Assembly: GCA_041661965.1 (NCBI GenBank)
Contig: JBAZTH010000003.1
Location: forward strand, 267,162-331,161
Source: Candidatus Margulisiibacteriota bacterium
GTDB taxonomy: Bacteria; Margulisbacteria; WOR-1; O2-12-FULL-45-9; XYB2-FULL-48-7
Direction: 5' to 3'
Length of the DNA: 64,000 nt
The stretch's first letter is position 1; each line of letters begins with the position of its first letter. The position numbers were made by a program, and so were the translations under genes. Shown piece by piece: positions 6,719 through 14,829 of the stretch. Under the pieces are notes generated by a model. That model searched no databases and was not told the origin of the DNA. It saw only the letters and a list, made by a program, of their open reading frames with translations.

Positions 6719-9065
6719 TTTAAAACAATATCAAGAAACAGCGGTCGGCGAGCTTATCGCCACCATTAAAACACTTCTCACAAAAGAGGGCGAAAAGAAA
6801 GTGTGTGTTTTTCAAGCTCCGACAGGAAGCGGAAAAACTTTGATGACAGCCAAATTTATTGAAGAAATCATCAGAGAACTGCCGGAAACGGATTTATGTT
6901 TCGTGTGGGTAAGCATTGGCAAAGGTGAACTGCACTTGCAAAGCAAACGCAGTTTAGAAAAAGTTTTTGGCGGTGCGCCGAGAGTGTCGCTGGTTGAAGA
7001 AGAATTTACTGGCGGGCGGGAGCGGATTGTTCGCAATGAGGTTGTTGTGGTGAACTGGGAAAAATTGCGAAGCAAGTACAACAAAGACGAGGGAGAGAAC
7101 AAAAAAGGTGACTGGAAAAATATATTGATGAAAAACGGCGAAAAGCTGAATTTTCGCGATGTGTTGGCAAAGACGCGCGAACAGCGGAAAGTCATCTTGA
7201 TTATTGACGAAAGCCATATCGGAGCGACTGCTGAACGAACAAACGAATTGCGGGACGAGATAAACGCTGATGTGATTTTGGAAATGAGCGCAACGCCTAA
7301 AATAAAGCCCGATGCCCGTGATTTGGCGCGCGGAACGGCGGGATATGTTTTTGTTGAGCCGAAAGATGTGATTGACGAAGGCATGATCAAGAAAGAATTG
7401 ATTATCAATGAAAAAATTGACGAGATAACAGATAACGAAGCCGATTCGCAAGAAGTGGTTTTGGAAATTGCGTATAAAAAACGGCTGGAATTGAAAAAAC
7501 TTTTTGAAGTTGAGAAATCAAACATCAATCCGCTTGTTTTGGTACAGATACCAACAGCCGAAGCGGGCGAAGATAAAATCAAGGCAGTCAAAAAGTTTTT
7601 GGCTGACAAGGGAATAACAGAAAGAAAAGACGGGCATGGCAACGGCAAGCTGGCCATTTGGCTTTCGGAGCAAAAATCCGAAACATTGGACTGGGTATCA
7701 GAGCCAGACAATGAAATTGAATTTCTAATTTTCAAACAAGCGATTGATACTGGCTGGGATTGTCCGCGCGCTCATATTTTGGTGAAGTTTAGAGAATCGC
7801 GTAGCGAAACTTTTGAAATCCAAACAGTCGGGCGTATTTTGCGTATGCCTGAACAAAAGCATTACGCCAGCGAAGACTTGAATCGTGGCTATATCTATAC
7901 GAATGTCCAAAGCATTATTGTCAAAAAAGAAGAATACAATCCGAACATTATCAAGCACCTAAAAGCAACGCGAAAAGATATTTACAAAAATATCGCGATT
8001 ACTTCCTACTATAAATCGCGCGCCGATTATGGAGATATTACTTCCAGTTTTTCGGCTGTGTTTGAAAAAATGACATGCGAACACTTTGACTTAAAAGGCG
8101 ACCATACTTTCTTTGCGCAAAATGTGAAGAAATTGGAAGATCAAGGCGTGATTATTGATGTTACAAAATATCAACAGGAAATTATCGCCAACGCCAAAAT
8201 TGAAGGCACAACATTTGACGAGATTGAGGGCAAAATTGATTCCGAAGCGCGCGCTCGTCTTACAATCGCCGGTAATGATTTACAGGCATTGTTTGAGCAA
8301 ATTATAAAAGCTCATCTCGGTTCGTTCAAAAATATCAAAAGGTCAGTGCCAGCCGTAAAAACTGCAATTTATTCGTATTTTAGAAAATATCTTGGTTCAA
8401 AAGCATGGCCAGAAGAAGCAATCCTCGTGCAAATGGTGATTGTCCACAACGGCAATAGAATAAAGTTTGAGGAAATTTTGGCACAAGCTGTTGAAAAATA
8501 CAAAGCGGTTAGAGAAAAGGAAATCCAAAAGAGAGTTCAAGAAAGCGAGAAATGGTATGAGTTCGAAATTGCCAAAGAGAGTTTTTTCAATCAGCACACG
8601 GACGAACTGGTGGATTATGAAAAATATGTTTATGAGCCGTGTTATTTGAGCGTGGCGCGCCTTAATCCTGAAAGGAATTTTGAAAAGTTTTTGGCGGAAA
8701 ATAGCGATAAAATAGTTTGGTGGTGGAAAAATGGCGAAAACAAACAAGATTATTTTGGCGTTAAATACGAATACCCCGTCGGAGTGATTCATACTTTCTA
8801 CCCTGATTATCTCGTGCAATTAGCTGACGGACGAATTGGAATTATTGAAACGAAAGACATGGGAGATCGCGACGGCGGAAACTATACAAAAGCTAAAGCG
8901 GAAAAATTGCAGGAATATATCAAAGAGCAGAAAGGCAAAAAACTTTTCGGTGGTATTGCGATTGAAAAAAGCGACGGCTGGAAGATAAATCAAAAAGATA
9001 AATACGATTGGAGCAAGTGCGAAAGGAATGATTGGAGCGATTGGGAAAAATTGGATTTGAAATAA
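6708..9065 (+). CDS. res: Type III restriction endonuclease (Res)
   Basis: 785 residues. The N-terminal superfamily 2 ATPase domain has Walker A APTGSGKT (about residue 37), Walker B-like IDESH and MSATP. The C-terminal nuclease shows a PD-(D/E)XK pattern: YPDYLVQL (Asp about 699) and IIETKD (Glu 714, Lys 716). Type III Res subunits use ATP hydrolysis to communicate between two inversely oriented unmethylated sites and then cut DNA. Both ATPase and nuclease residues are intact, so the enzyme should be active. It starts inside the end of mod, and the nucleotidyltransferase gene follows after 4 bp. Confidence 0.93.
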   Translation: MNINLKQYQETAVGELIATIKTLLTKEGEKKVCVFQAPTGSGKTLMTAKFIEEIIRELPETDLCFVWVSIGKGELHLQSKRSLEKVFGGAPRVSLVEEEFTGGRERIVRNEVVVVNWEKLRSKYNKDEGENKKGDWKNILMKNGEKLNFRDVLAKTREQRKVILIIDESHIGATAERTNELRDEINADVILEMSATPKIKPDARDLARGTAGYVFVEPKDVIDEGMIKKELIINEKIDEITDNEADSQEVVLEIAYKKRLELKKLFEVEKSNINPLVLVQIPTAEAGEDKIKAVKKFLADKGITERKDGHGNGKLAIWLSEQKSETLDWVSEPDNEIEFLIFKQAIDTGWDCPRAHILVKFRESRSETFEIQTVGRILRMPEQKHYASEDLNRGYIYTNVQSIIVKKEEYNPNIIKHLKATRKDIYKNIAITSYYKSRADYGDITSSFSAVFEKMTCEHFDLKGDHTFFAQNVKKLEDQGVIIDVTKYQQEIIANAKIEGTTFDEIEGKIDSEARARLTIAGNDLQALFEQIIKAHLGSFKNIKRSVPAVKTAIYSYFRKYLGSKAWPEEAILVQMVIVHNGNRIKFEEILAQAVEKYKAVREKEIQKRVQESEKWYEFEIAKESFFNQHTDELVDYEKYVYEPCYLSVARLNPERNFEKFLAENSDKIVWWWKNGENKQDYFGVKYEYPVGVIHTFYPDYLVQLADGRIGIIETKDMGDRDGGNYTKAKAEKLQEYIKEQKGKKLFGGIAIEKSDGWKINQKDKYDWSKCERNDWSDWEKLDLK

Positions 9066-9069
9066 AACT

Positions 9070-9933
9070 ATGGCAACAACTATTACAACATCATTCCAAA
9101 AACTAAAAGAAAACCTTGAAATAACAGGGCTTCAAAAAAGCACAACTTCAACTCGTCAAGAAAATGTTCGCGATGTTGTGGCGAATGAAATGGATGTTTT
9201 AGATTCTTTTTTAACTGGCTCATATGCAAGATCAACAATGATTGCTCCTCTCGTGAAAGCAGATATTGATATTCTCATTGTTCTTGATCCGAAATATTTT
9301 GAGTCAGACGGACAGGCAAGTTTGTTGGATAAAGTAAAAAGAGCGTTACTAAAAACCTATACAAAAACTCCAAAAATAAGCAGAAACGGACAAGCAGTTA
9401 CTATCACTTTCACGGATTTTATTGTTGATGTTGTTCCTGCTTTTAATAGAAAGGGTGGAGGTTATTTAATTCCAGACACGATTCCGAAAGTTTGGATAGC
9501 CACAAACCCCAAAATCCATGTTGATGTAATGGCTAGCGAAAACAAAAGTCATAATGGCGATTTAGTACCAATTATAAAAATGGTTAAAGGCTGGAACAAA
9601 AATATCAACGATGATTTTGTTTCATTTTATTTAGAATTATTAGCAATCAAGATTTTTAAAAATGTTACTATCAACGACTATCCCAGCGGAATGAGATTTT
9701 TCTTTGATAAAGGACGGGAGGCAATAAAATATAAAGTTCAAGATCCAGTTGAATATGGCAGTCAAATAAATCCATTAAGAAATTGTCAAACTGTTGATAA
9801 CGCAGTAGGTAGATTTGAAACTGCATACAATCGGGCAATTAAAGCTGAACAGTATGCTAAAAATGGAAATACTGAAAATGCTATTGATGAGTGGAAAAAA
9901 ATATTTGGTGATTATTTTCCAGCATACGGATAA
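9070..9933 (+). CDS. SMODS-type nucleotidyltransferase (CD-NTase, CBASS-like)
   Basis: 287 residues with a DNA polymerase beta fold signature: GS at residues 50-51 (FLTGSYARST), the metal-binding pair D65-x-D67 (ADIDILIVL) and a third acidic residue at D120 (DFIVDVVPAF). This is the active-site pattern of CD-NTases, which make cyclic di- or oligonucleotide alarms in CBASS anti-phage defence. The catalytic residues are all present. Its partner is the SLATT membrane protein 11 bp downstream, a known effector pairing for SMODS proteins. It could be mistaken for a CCA-adding or kanamycin-type transferase, but the SLATT neighbour argues for signalling. The product nucleotide cannot be predicted. 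Confidence 0.82.
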   Translation: MATTITTSFQKLKENLEITGLQKSTTSTRQENVRDVVANEMDVLDSFLTGSYARSTMIAPLVKADIDILIVLDPKYFESDGQASLLDKVKRALLKTYTKTPKISRNGQAVTITFTDFIVDVVPAFNRKGGGYLIPDTIPKVWIATNPKIHVDVMASENKSHNGDLVPIIKMVKGWNKNINDDFVSFYLELLAIKIFKNVTINDYPSGMRFFFDKGREAIKYKVQDPVEYGSQINPLRNCQTVDNAVGRFETAYNRAIKAEQYAKNGNTENAIDEWKKIFGDYFPAYG

Positions 9934-9944
9934 ATTAAAATACT

Positions 9945-10442
9945 ATGAATAATCAAGAAAAAATTATAAACGAGGCCAAAAGAATTGAGGAAGACAGTAT
10001 TTACTCTGCCAAAGGTCATTTTTATGCTGGTCAATGTTGGGTAAATATGAACCTTTGGCTCGGCGGAATTTCCGCTGTTCTTTCTGCAATCGCTGGGGCT
10101 TCCGCTCTATCTCAATTCGATTATCACAACATCGTCGCTGGCGGACTTTCAATTATTGTAGCTGGCTTAACTGCTGTGATTACTTTTATAAATCCAAGCG
10201 AGCGATCAGTCGTTCATCAAAAGATTGGAAACGAATATAATGCTTTGCGAAATGATACAAGAATATTTTATGATATTGAGGTTAATAATATGGACGAGAA
10301 ACGGGCGATTGAAGATTTGAAAAAGTTAAACGATAAAAGAAACAAATTAAATTTGGAATCCCACCAAATCCCCAAATGGGCTTTTGAAAAAGCCCGAAAA
10401 GGGATTGAAGAAGGAGAAGCAAAATACAAAGTTGATAATTAA
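9945..10442 (+). CDS. SLATT-domain two-TM effector protein
   Basis: 165 residues. An N-terminal amphipathic helix (KIINEAKRIEEDSIYSAKGHF) precedes two close membrane segments, about residues 36-55 and 63-83, and a charged helical C-terminus containing NEYNALRNDTRIF. This matches SLATT (SMODS- and SLOG-associating two-TM) proteins, proposed pore-forming effectors triggered by nucleotide signals. Being the last gene after the CD-NTase, it is the likely killing arm: infection raises a cyclic nucleotide, SLATT opens the membrane, and the cell stops growing or dies. The family call rests on the two-TM layout, the N-terminal motif and the neighbour. No CBASS accessory gene (Cap2/Cap3, HORMA/TRIP13) is present, so this would be a minimal two-gene type. 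Confidence 0.78.
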   Translation: MNNQEKIINEAKRIEEDSIYSAKGHFYAGQCWVNMNLWLGGISAVLSAIAGASALSQFDYHNIVAGGLSIIVAGLTAVITFINPSERSVVHQKIGNEYNALRNDTRIFYDIEVNNMDEKRAIEDLKKLNDKRNKLNLESHQIPKWAFEKARKGIEEGEAKYKVDN

Positions 10443-10448
10443 AAAGAA

Positions 10449-10835
10449 GTCCGCCGAAAAGTTTTGGGGGTGAAGCCCAAGCGGGCGGGCAAAAAGGAAG
10501 GGGGTTGGGGGGAAGGAATTTTCGCCCGCCTGCTTCCGTTCCCGTTCCGTTTGAGCAAAGGAAAAGCGGAAGGGGGGTTTGGGGGGAATTCCGCTTTTCC
10601 TTTGCGAAATCAAATTGAGGCCAGCCCCGCCACCTGCCTGAATACTTGGAGGGCAGAACACCGCAGAAAAATATTCTTTTCATTAAAAGAAAAAGAAATC
10701 GGGCGCGCGCAAAATGAAAAGAGCAAAGAGTATTTTTCTGTGGTGTGGCGAGCTTGTCGAGCAGTGGCGGGTCTGGCTTCCTTATTGGGGGTTTTGCTCA
10801 AAAAAAGTTCGAACATCAATCAAAAAACACCGCCA
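10449..10835 (-). repeat. Right-arm repeat R, outer inverted copy (387 bp)
   Basis: Near-identical inverted copy of 2314-2700, beginning 6 bp after the SLATT stop codon and ending in attR. It explains the gene-free stretch 10443-10867. Long open frames across it in both directions follow from base composition and are not credible genes. Confidence 0.9.
10830..10835 (+). other. attR core
   Basis: CCGCCA, preceded by element sequence (AAAAAACA) and followed by host sequence (CTAGATAAAAAG) leading into the DUF1761 gene. Joining attL-left to attR-right would rebuild an uninterrupted tRNA-Ser end followed directly by the DUF1761 gene. Confidence 0.75.
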
Positions 10836-10867
10836 CTAGATAAAAAGTTGAAAAATAGGAGGGGTAA

Positions 10868-11278
10868 ATGATTATTCAAGGAGTAAATATTTGGGCCGCA
10901 ATCACTGGTTCGCTTATTAGTTTCATCGTCAGTTTTGTTTGGTATATGATCCTTTTTCGCGCCCCGTACATAGAGGGGCTTGGCAAGACCGCGGAGCAGC
11001 TGGCCAAAGGGCCTTCGATGCTAGTTGCTTCCGTCCTTCAGCTGATCGGCTACCTGGTGACCGCCGTTGTTCTGGCCTGGCTGATGAAACGCACTGGTCT
11101 GCAATCGGTCAGCCAGGGGTTGTTGTTGGCGGTCGTGGTTTGGGGTGGTTTTGTCGCGGCTGTTCTCGGGCCTTTTTACGCTTTTGAAGCCTTCTCCCTG
11201 AATTTCTTTTTTATTACTGCGGGGAATGTCCTGGTTTCGCTTTTGATCATGGGGGCGATCTTCGGAAGTTGGAAATGA
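10868..11278 (+). CDS. DUF1761 family membrane protein
   Basis: 136 residues with about four membrane helices, starting with INIWAAITG-like residues and a conserved W-Y segment (FVWYMILF). The pattern fits DUF1761, small inner-membrane proteins of unknown function. It has a good ribosome-binding site (AGGAGGGG) 5 bp before ATG. It starts only 32 bp after attR, so before integration it lay directly behind tRNA-Ser(TGA) and may have been transcribed with it. Now any upstream promoter would have to lie inside the element. Confidence 0.75.
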   Translation: MIIQGVNIWAAITGSLISFIVSFVWYMILFRAPYIEGLGKTAEQLAKGPSMLVASVLQLIGYLVTAVVLAWLMKRTGLQSVSQGLLLAVVVWGGFVAAVLGPFYAFEAFSLNFFFITAGNVLVSLLIMGAIFGSWK

Positions 11279-11372
11279 AGCGATTAAGAGGGCCTATGAA
11301 GGTAAAGCGCCTTAATCTCCTCAATAATAAACTACCCAACTAAAATTGATTAAGGTATAATTGAATCAACGC

Positions 11373-11460
11373 GGAGGAGTACCCAAGTGGCTCAAGGGGA
11401 CGGTTTGCTAAACCGTTAGTAGGGGCAACCCTAGCGTGGGTTCAAATCCCACCTCCTCCG
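11373..11460 (+). tRNA. tRNA-Ser(GCT)
   Basis: Acceptor GGAGGAG / CTCCTCC with discriminator G; anticodon GCT at 11407-11409 in loop TTGCTAA; long variable arm. CCA is not encoded. A -10 hexamer TATAAT lies at 11356-11361. This second serine tRNA was not used as an integration site. Confidence 0.94.
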
Positions 11461-11466
11461 AGTTTT

Positions 11467-13011
11467 TTAACGGTAGGTGAAGAGGGCGCCCCAGCCGGCT
11501 ACATCGTCGGCGGCCAGCACGACCGGCGGATTGAACCGGTAAACAGTCGTATCGGCGCCGGAAAACCCCAGATTGAACTTTTCGACCGAGTCAGCCTTTT
11601 CCCCGATCCCTTCAATAAAATTGTCGTTGGCGGCGTAAAGCAGGGCTTTTTGTTCGTTGGCCAGGTTAAGGTTGAAATGTTGGATCCCGGTCCCGGCTTT
11701 ATGTCCGGTAGCGTTCCGGTCAATAACCAGGATCGCGTTGGTGTAGGGGACAATCTCTCTTTCCATTTCGCTTGAGGTCAAAGTGTACATCACGTAAACA
11801 TCGAGGATTAGCAGGCTATTTGGATATTTTTTCATCAACTCTTTGATCGTTTCGGTCGAGGGAAGGACATCCCCCTTGATCCTGATGATCGAATCGAATT
11901 TCCTGGAATCGACATAGCCGATCAGATCGGTCGTTTCAAAAAGGAGCCGCTCTTTTGGTTTGACCAGGGGCCTTCTTTCCAGGACCGGTCGGGCCTGGGT
12001 GATCACGATATGGCCGTTATTGACCGCGTACTCAATGTCATACGGCCGTCTTGGTGTTGAAGCCTCTTCTAAAAAGTGGGCAAATTCCCCCAACTTGAGC
12101 TGCATATCCGGGAAGCGTTTTTCTAAGGTTTCCACGTAAAGGGGCGGAAATAAAACGGCCGCCCGCGGCCCGGTCAGGTATTCCTGGTTGCCCGTTTTGG
12201 TATTGACGGCATAAATCCCGCCGGTATTTAAACGGCCTTCAATGGAAAGATGGCGCGGGGCGATCCTCCGGTCGCCGCAGGCTTTGGGGAGTTTGTGCAG
12301 CAACCCGGACCCGCTGTCGCTAACCGCGGCCACTCCCAGCCCCAGGACCGTCGCGACCATTCTGGCGTTCCGGATCGAGGTGTTGATGATCCCGGCCAAT
12401 TCCGGGCAGAAATATTCTGGCGCGAATTCCCATTGCCGGCCGACGACTTCCTGGATCAGGACCGGGATCTGCGGGATGCGGGAATAACCCTGTCTTTCCC
12501 AATAGGGCTGGGCTTTCCGGGCGAAGGCGGAGTTTAAAACGTTCAACAGTTTCGCGACAAAGCGGTCTCTGTCCTTGGTCGTGTTAAGCTCGCCGGAATC
12601 GAATTCAGTCTCAAATATCCCGGCCGCGACCGAGCCGCCGAGGTCTTCAACCTGGCCGGAAGAACGGATCGCGATTGGTCCCCTTAAGTATCTTTTTAAA
12701 ATATCGAATAGCTGGCTGATCCTGGACGGAGTTAGTGCTTTTACGTCTATTGGCGTGATCTCGGGTTTGATCTCACGGGGAAGGAAGGGAAAAAACCCCG
12801 AGCCGATGATAATCGATCGCGGGATGCTGATCCTTGCTTGCGGCAAATGGTTCAATTTTTCGTCCAAAAAGGCGGTCCCGCCCCCTTTTCCGCCAATGAC
12901 CGGCGTTCCGGCGATAATTATCCGGCCCGAGCGGCTGGCGCAGACCCCTTTTTCTACCGGGACGAAATGGTATTCACCGTACGATTTGGTCGAAACCCTA
13001 ATGCCGCTCAT
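11467..13011 (-). CDS. PEP-synthase-like ATP-grasp protein (PPDK N-terminal domain only)
   Basis: 514 residues resembling the ATP-binding half of pyruvate phosphate dikinase or PEP synthase: GPIAIRSSGQVEDLGG matches the phosphate-binding IRSS region and YDIEYAVN...ITQARPV the end of the ATP-grasp domain (about residues 330-350). The swivelling phospho-histidine domain and the PEP/pyruvate barrel are absent; the last 150 residues are unrecognised. It is therefore not a full PEP synthase and may phosphorylate another acceptor. Its start overlaps the end of a receiver-domain gene by 4 bp, so the two are co-translated, which suggests a signalling role. Confidence 0.7.
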   Translation of the reverse strand: MSGIRVSTKSYGEYHFVPVEKGVCASRSGRIIIAGTPVIGGKGGGTAFLDEKLNHLPQARISIPRSIIIGSGFFPFLPREIKPEITPIDVKALTPSRISQLFDILKRYLRGPIAIRSSGQVEDLGGSVAAGIFETEFDSGELNTTKDRDRFVAKLLNVLNSAFARKAQPYWERQGYSRIPQIPVLIQEVVGRQWEFAPEYFCPELAGIINTSIRNARMVATVLGLGVAAVSDSGSGLLHKLPKACGDRRIAPRHLSIEGRLNTGGIYAVNTKTGNQEYLTGPRAAVLFPPLYVETLEKRFPDMQLKLGEFAHFLEEASTPRRPYDIEYAVNNGHIVITQARPVLERRPLVKPKERLLFETTDLIGYVDSRKFDSIIRIKGDVLPSTETIKELMKKYPNSLLILDVYVMYTLTSSEMEREIVPYTNAILVIDRNATGHKAGTGIQHFNLNLANEQKALLYAANDNFIEGIGEKADSVEKFNLGFSGADTTVYRFNPPVVLAADDVAGWGALFTYR

Positions 13012-13535
13012 TGTTGCCCTCTTTGGAAATATTTATTAATAAACAAGGCGAGTTGTTTTATCTTGTCATATCTCGTGTATTTATCGCGAGCATTGAAATC
13101 GGCGCCGTAATCCATCATTTCCCAATTCATGATCGGATCGTTGGAATTGGCCAGAATATATCCCCGATAGCCCAGGCCTCTTAATTCTTTGATTATTTCA
13201 GTACCGGTCAGTTTTTCTCCGGTCGTGCCGGTCCCCAGGTTTCCGTCCATGATGATCAGATCGGGCGCCGCGGCCGCGACCGCGGCCAAAACCTGTTCTT
13301 TGATCGGGCAGGGAGATTCCGGGTCGATGCAGGCGGGTCCGACCCCCAATTTCATTTCGATCTTGCCGGCCATGTTCTTAAGCAGCTCCGCTTGGTCGTC
13401 AACTAACAAAATGGTTCTGACCTCCGTCGGCCGGTTTTCGATCCAAAAAGGGAGCTTTAGCCTGGCGGCTCTGGAGTGTTCAAAAGTCTTGGTCACGAGG
13501 CCAAATGATAGGCTGGTAAGTTTTCTGATGCTCAT
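13008..13535 (-). CDS. Stand-alone response-regulator receiver protein
   Basis: 175 residues. After about 40 N-terminal residues a CheY-like domain begins: TILLVDDQAELL supplies the acidic pair, LIIMDGNLG the phospho-accepting Asp, and a later DK the conserved lysine. No DNA-binding or enzymatic output domain follows. The conserved Thr/Ser switch position appears as LANSND. The gene leads a two-gene operon with the PPDK-like protein (4-bp overlap). No histidine kinase lies nearby. Start choice is uncertain: the first 35 residues may be too long, although a GATAAT box lies just before this ATG. Confidence 0.75.
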   Translation of the reverse strand: MSIRKLTSLSFGLVTKTFEHSRAARLKLPFWIENRPTEVRTILLVDDQAELLKNMAGKIEMKLGVGPACIDPESPCPIKEQVLAAVAAAAPDLIIMDGNLGTGTTGEKLTGTEIIKELRGLGYRGYILANSNDPIMNWEMMDYGADFNARDKYTRYDKIKQLALFINKYFQRGQQ

Positions 13536-13580
13536 GGCTTATTATCAGCGATATATTTGGAAAATTTCAAACAGATCGAT

Positions 13581-13586
13581 TATAAT
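13581..13586 (+). promoter_or_regulatory. -10 box of the alkD gene, apparently leaderless
   Basis: TATAAT followed by 6 nt (TAAGCC) and then ATG at 13593. Transcription should begin at or next to the start codon; no Shine-Dalgarno site fits. Confidence 0.7.
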
Positions 13587-13592
13587 TAAGCC

Positions 13593-14252
13593 ATGAATTT
13601 AAAAGAACTTCTCGCCGAACTCAAAAAACACGCCAACCCAAAAAGTGTCGCCGGCATGGCCCGCTTTGGGATTAATCCTAATAATACGCTTGGCATCAGT
13701 ATCCCGACCCTCCGTGCTTTGGCCAAGAAAATAGGGAAGGACCACCAGTTGGCGGCGGAGTTATGGCAAACCGGGATCCACGAGGCGAGGCTACTGGCCG
13801 GATTTATCGATGACTATAAACAGGTCACCGAACGGCAGATGGAGCGCTGGGTCAAAGATTTTGACTCCTGGGACATCTGCGACCAGGTTTGTTCCAATCT
13901 TTTTGATAAAACTCCTTTGCCTTATAAAAAGGCGAAAGAGTGGGCTGTTAGAAAAGAGGAATTTGTCCGGCGGGCCGGGTTCGTAATGATGGCTTGTCTG
14001 GCGGTCCATGATAAGAAAGCGCCGGACGAGAAATTTGAGCCCTTTTTCCCGCTGATCAAGAAATATTCGACCGATGAGCGGAACTTCGTGAAGAAAGCGG
14101 TCAATTGGGCTTTACGGCAGATCGGCAAACGGAATAAAACGCTTAAGGCTAAAGCGCTCAAGCTTGGGGAAGAGATCGTTAAAATTGATTCGCCGGCCGC
14201 CAAGTGGATCGCTCGCGACGCCATCAGGGAATTGAAAAGCCGGGCGATTTGA
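13593..14252 (+). CDS. AlkD-like DNA alkylation repair protein
   Basis: 219 residues made almost entirely of helices, in the HEAT-like ALK pattern: FGINPNNTLGISIPTLRALAK at the N-terminus, then ARLLAGFIDD, and FDSWDICDQVC, a family hallmark. AlkD-type glycosylases remove positively charged alkylated bases (3-methyladenine, 7-methylguanine) without base flipping. The length is normal for the family. It stands alone with its own leaderless promoter, and the HNH gene follows 34 bp later on the same strand. Confidence 0.88.
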   Translation: MNLKELLAELKKHANPKSVAGMARFGINPNNTLGISIPTLRALAKKIGKDHQLAAELWQTGIHEARLLAGFIDDYKQVTERQMERWVKDFDSWDICDQVCSNLFDKTPLPYKKAKEWAVRKEEFVRRAGFVMMACLAVHDKKAPDEKFEPFFPLIKKYSTDERNFVKKAVNWALRQIGKRNKTLKAKALKLGEEIVKIDSPAAKWIARDAIRELKSRAI

Positions 14253-14286
14253 AGCGGGCGCTAAAAAGAGCTAAGATTATGGGGTG

Positions 14287-14829
14287 ATGGCAAATGGGAA
14301 AGTTCTGGTCCTGAATGCTTCCTTCATGCCGATCAATATTACCAGTTGGCGTCGGGCGATGGGCCTGCTCTACAAGGGTAAAGCGACCGGTCTGGTCTAT
14401 AACGGCAAAATGATCAACGGCCAATTTCGTCTCCCCGAAGTTATCCGCTTGACCCATTACGTTTTTGTGCCGTTCTCCGACGTTGTTTTTTCCCGCAAGA
14501 ACATCTTTCTGCGTGATAATCATACTTGCCAGTATTGCGGCAAAAAGCATGTTACCCTAACCATCGATCACGTTATTCCGAAAAGCCGGGGTGGGCGCGA
14601 TGTGTGGGAGAATGTGGTTGTCTGCTGTTCGTCGTGCAATAGCCGCAAAGGAGACCGTCATTACGAAGAAGTGGGGCTCAACCTGCGGATTAAACCGTAC
14701 CGGCCGTCTTCGACCCTTTATCTGCATATTACCCGGATCGCCGCGCCGGAGAGCTGGAACCGCTATTTCTTCCGCGCTCCGGAGAGCTCTTCTATTCGTA
14801 ATCCAGGGGAAGCGACAATTTCTGTTTGA
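14287..14829 (+). CDS. HNH endonuclease family protein
   Basis: About 180 residues. The C-terminal half has a classic HNH with zinc knuckles: CQYCGKK, then TIDHVIPKSRGG, and CSSCNSRKGDR. The N-terminal half (VLVLNASFMPINITSWRRA) is shared by a widespread group of stand-alone HNH proteins of unknown duty, possibly linked to DNA repair or restriction. ATG at 14287 is chosen; an in-frame GTG lies one codon upstream. The 3' end overlaps the convergent exported-protein gene by 38 bp. Confidence 0.85.
   Translation: MANGKVLVLNASFMPINITSWRRAMGLLYKGKATGLVYNGKMINGQFRLPEVIRLTHYVFVPFSDVVFSRKNIFLRDNHTCQYCGKKHVTLTIDHVIPKSRGGRDVWENVVVCCSSCNSRKGDRHYEEVGLNLRIKPYRPSSTLYLHITRIAAPESWNRYFFRAPESSSIRNPGEATISV

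Larger units (their letters stand above)
569..10835. mobile_element. Integrative element in tRNA-Ser with a serine recombinase and a defence operon
   Basis: About 10.3 kb bounded by a 6-bp direct repeat CCGCCA at the tRNA 3' end (569-574) and at 10830-10835. The interior is AT-rich and lacks clear Shine-Dalgarno sites, unlike the GC-richer flanks. Contents in order: a leftward large serine recombinase; an inverted copy of the joined element ends (2100-2700); then one rightward operon of XRE, helicase, Mod, Res, nucleotidyltransferase and SLATT genes. A 387-bp arm lies on both sides of the operon in inverted orientation. Recombinases of this kind in tRNA-Ser are, from memory, frequent in Patescibacteria, so transfer from such a donor is plausible but inferred. 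No conjugation, phage structural or replication genes are present, so movement between cells must depend on other machinery. Confidence 0.85.

Noticed and set aside
9070..9933. CCA-adding enzyme or aminoglycoside nucleotidyltransferase
   Set aside because: The polymerase-beta motif is shared, but the length, the third Asp strand and the adjacent SLATT gene fit a SMODS CD-NTase better.
10464..10871. Open frame of 135 codons on the plus strand in the right arm
   Set aside because: Same non-coding arm as at 2314-2700, low-complexity peptide, and it runs into the start of the well-supported DUF1761 gene.
11467..13011. Full PEP synthase or pyruvate phosphate dikinase
   Set aside because: Only the ATP-grasp part is present; the phospho-histidine and PEP/pyruvate domains are missing and no continuation is found nearby.
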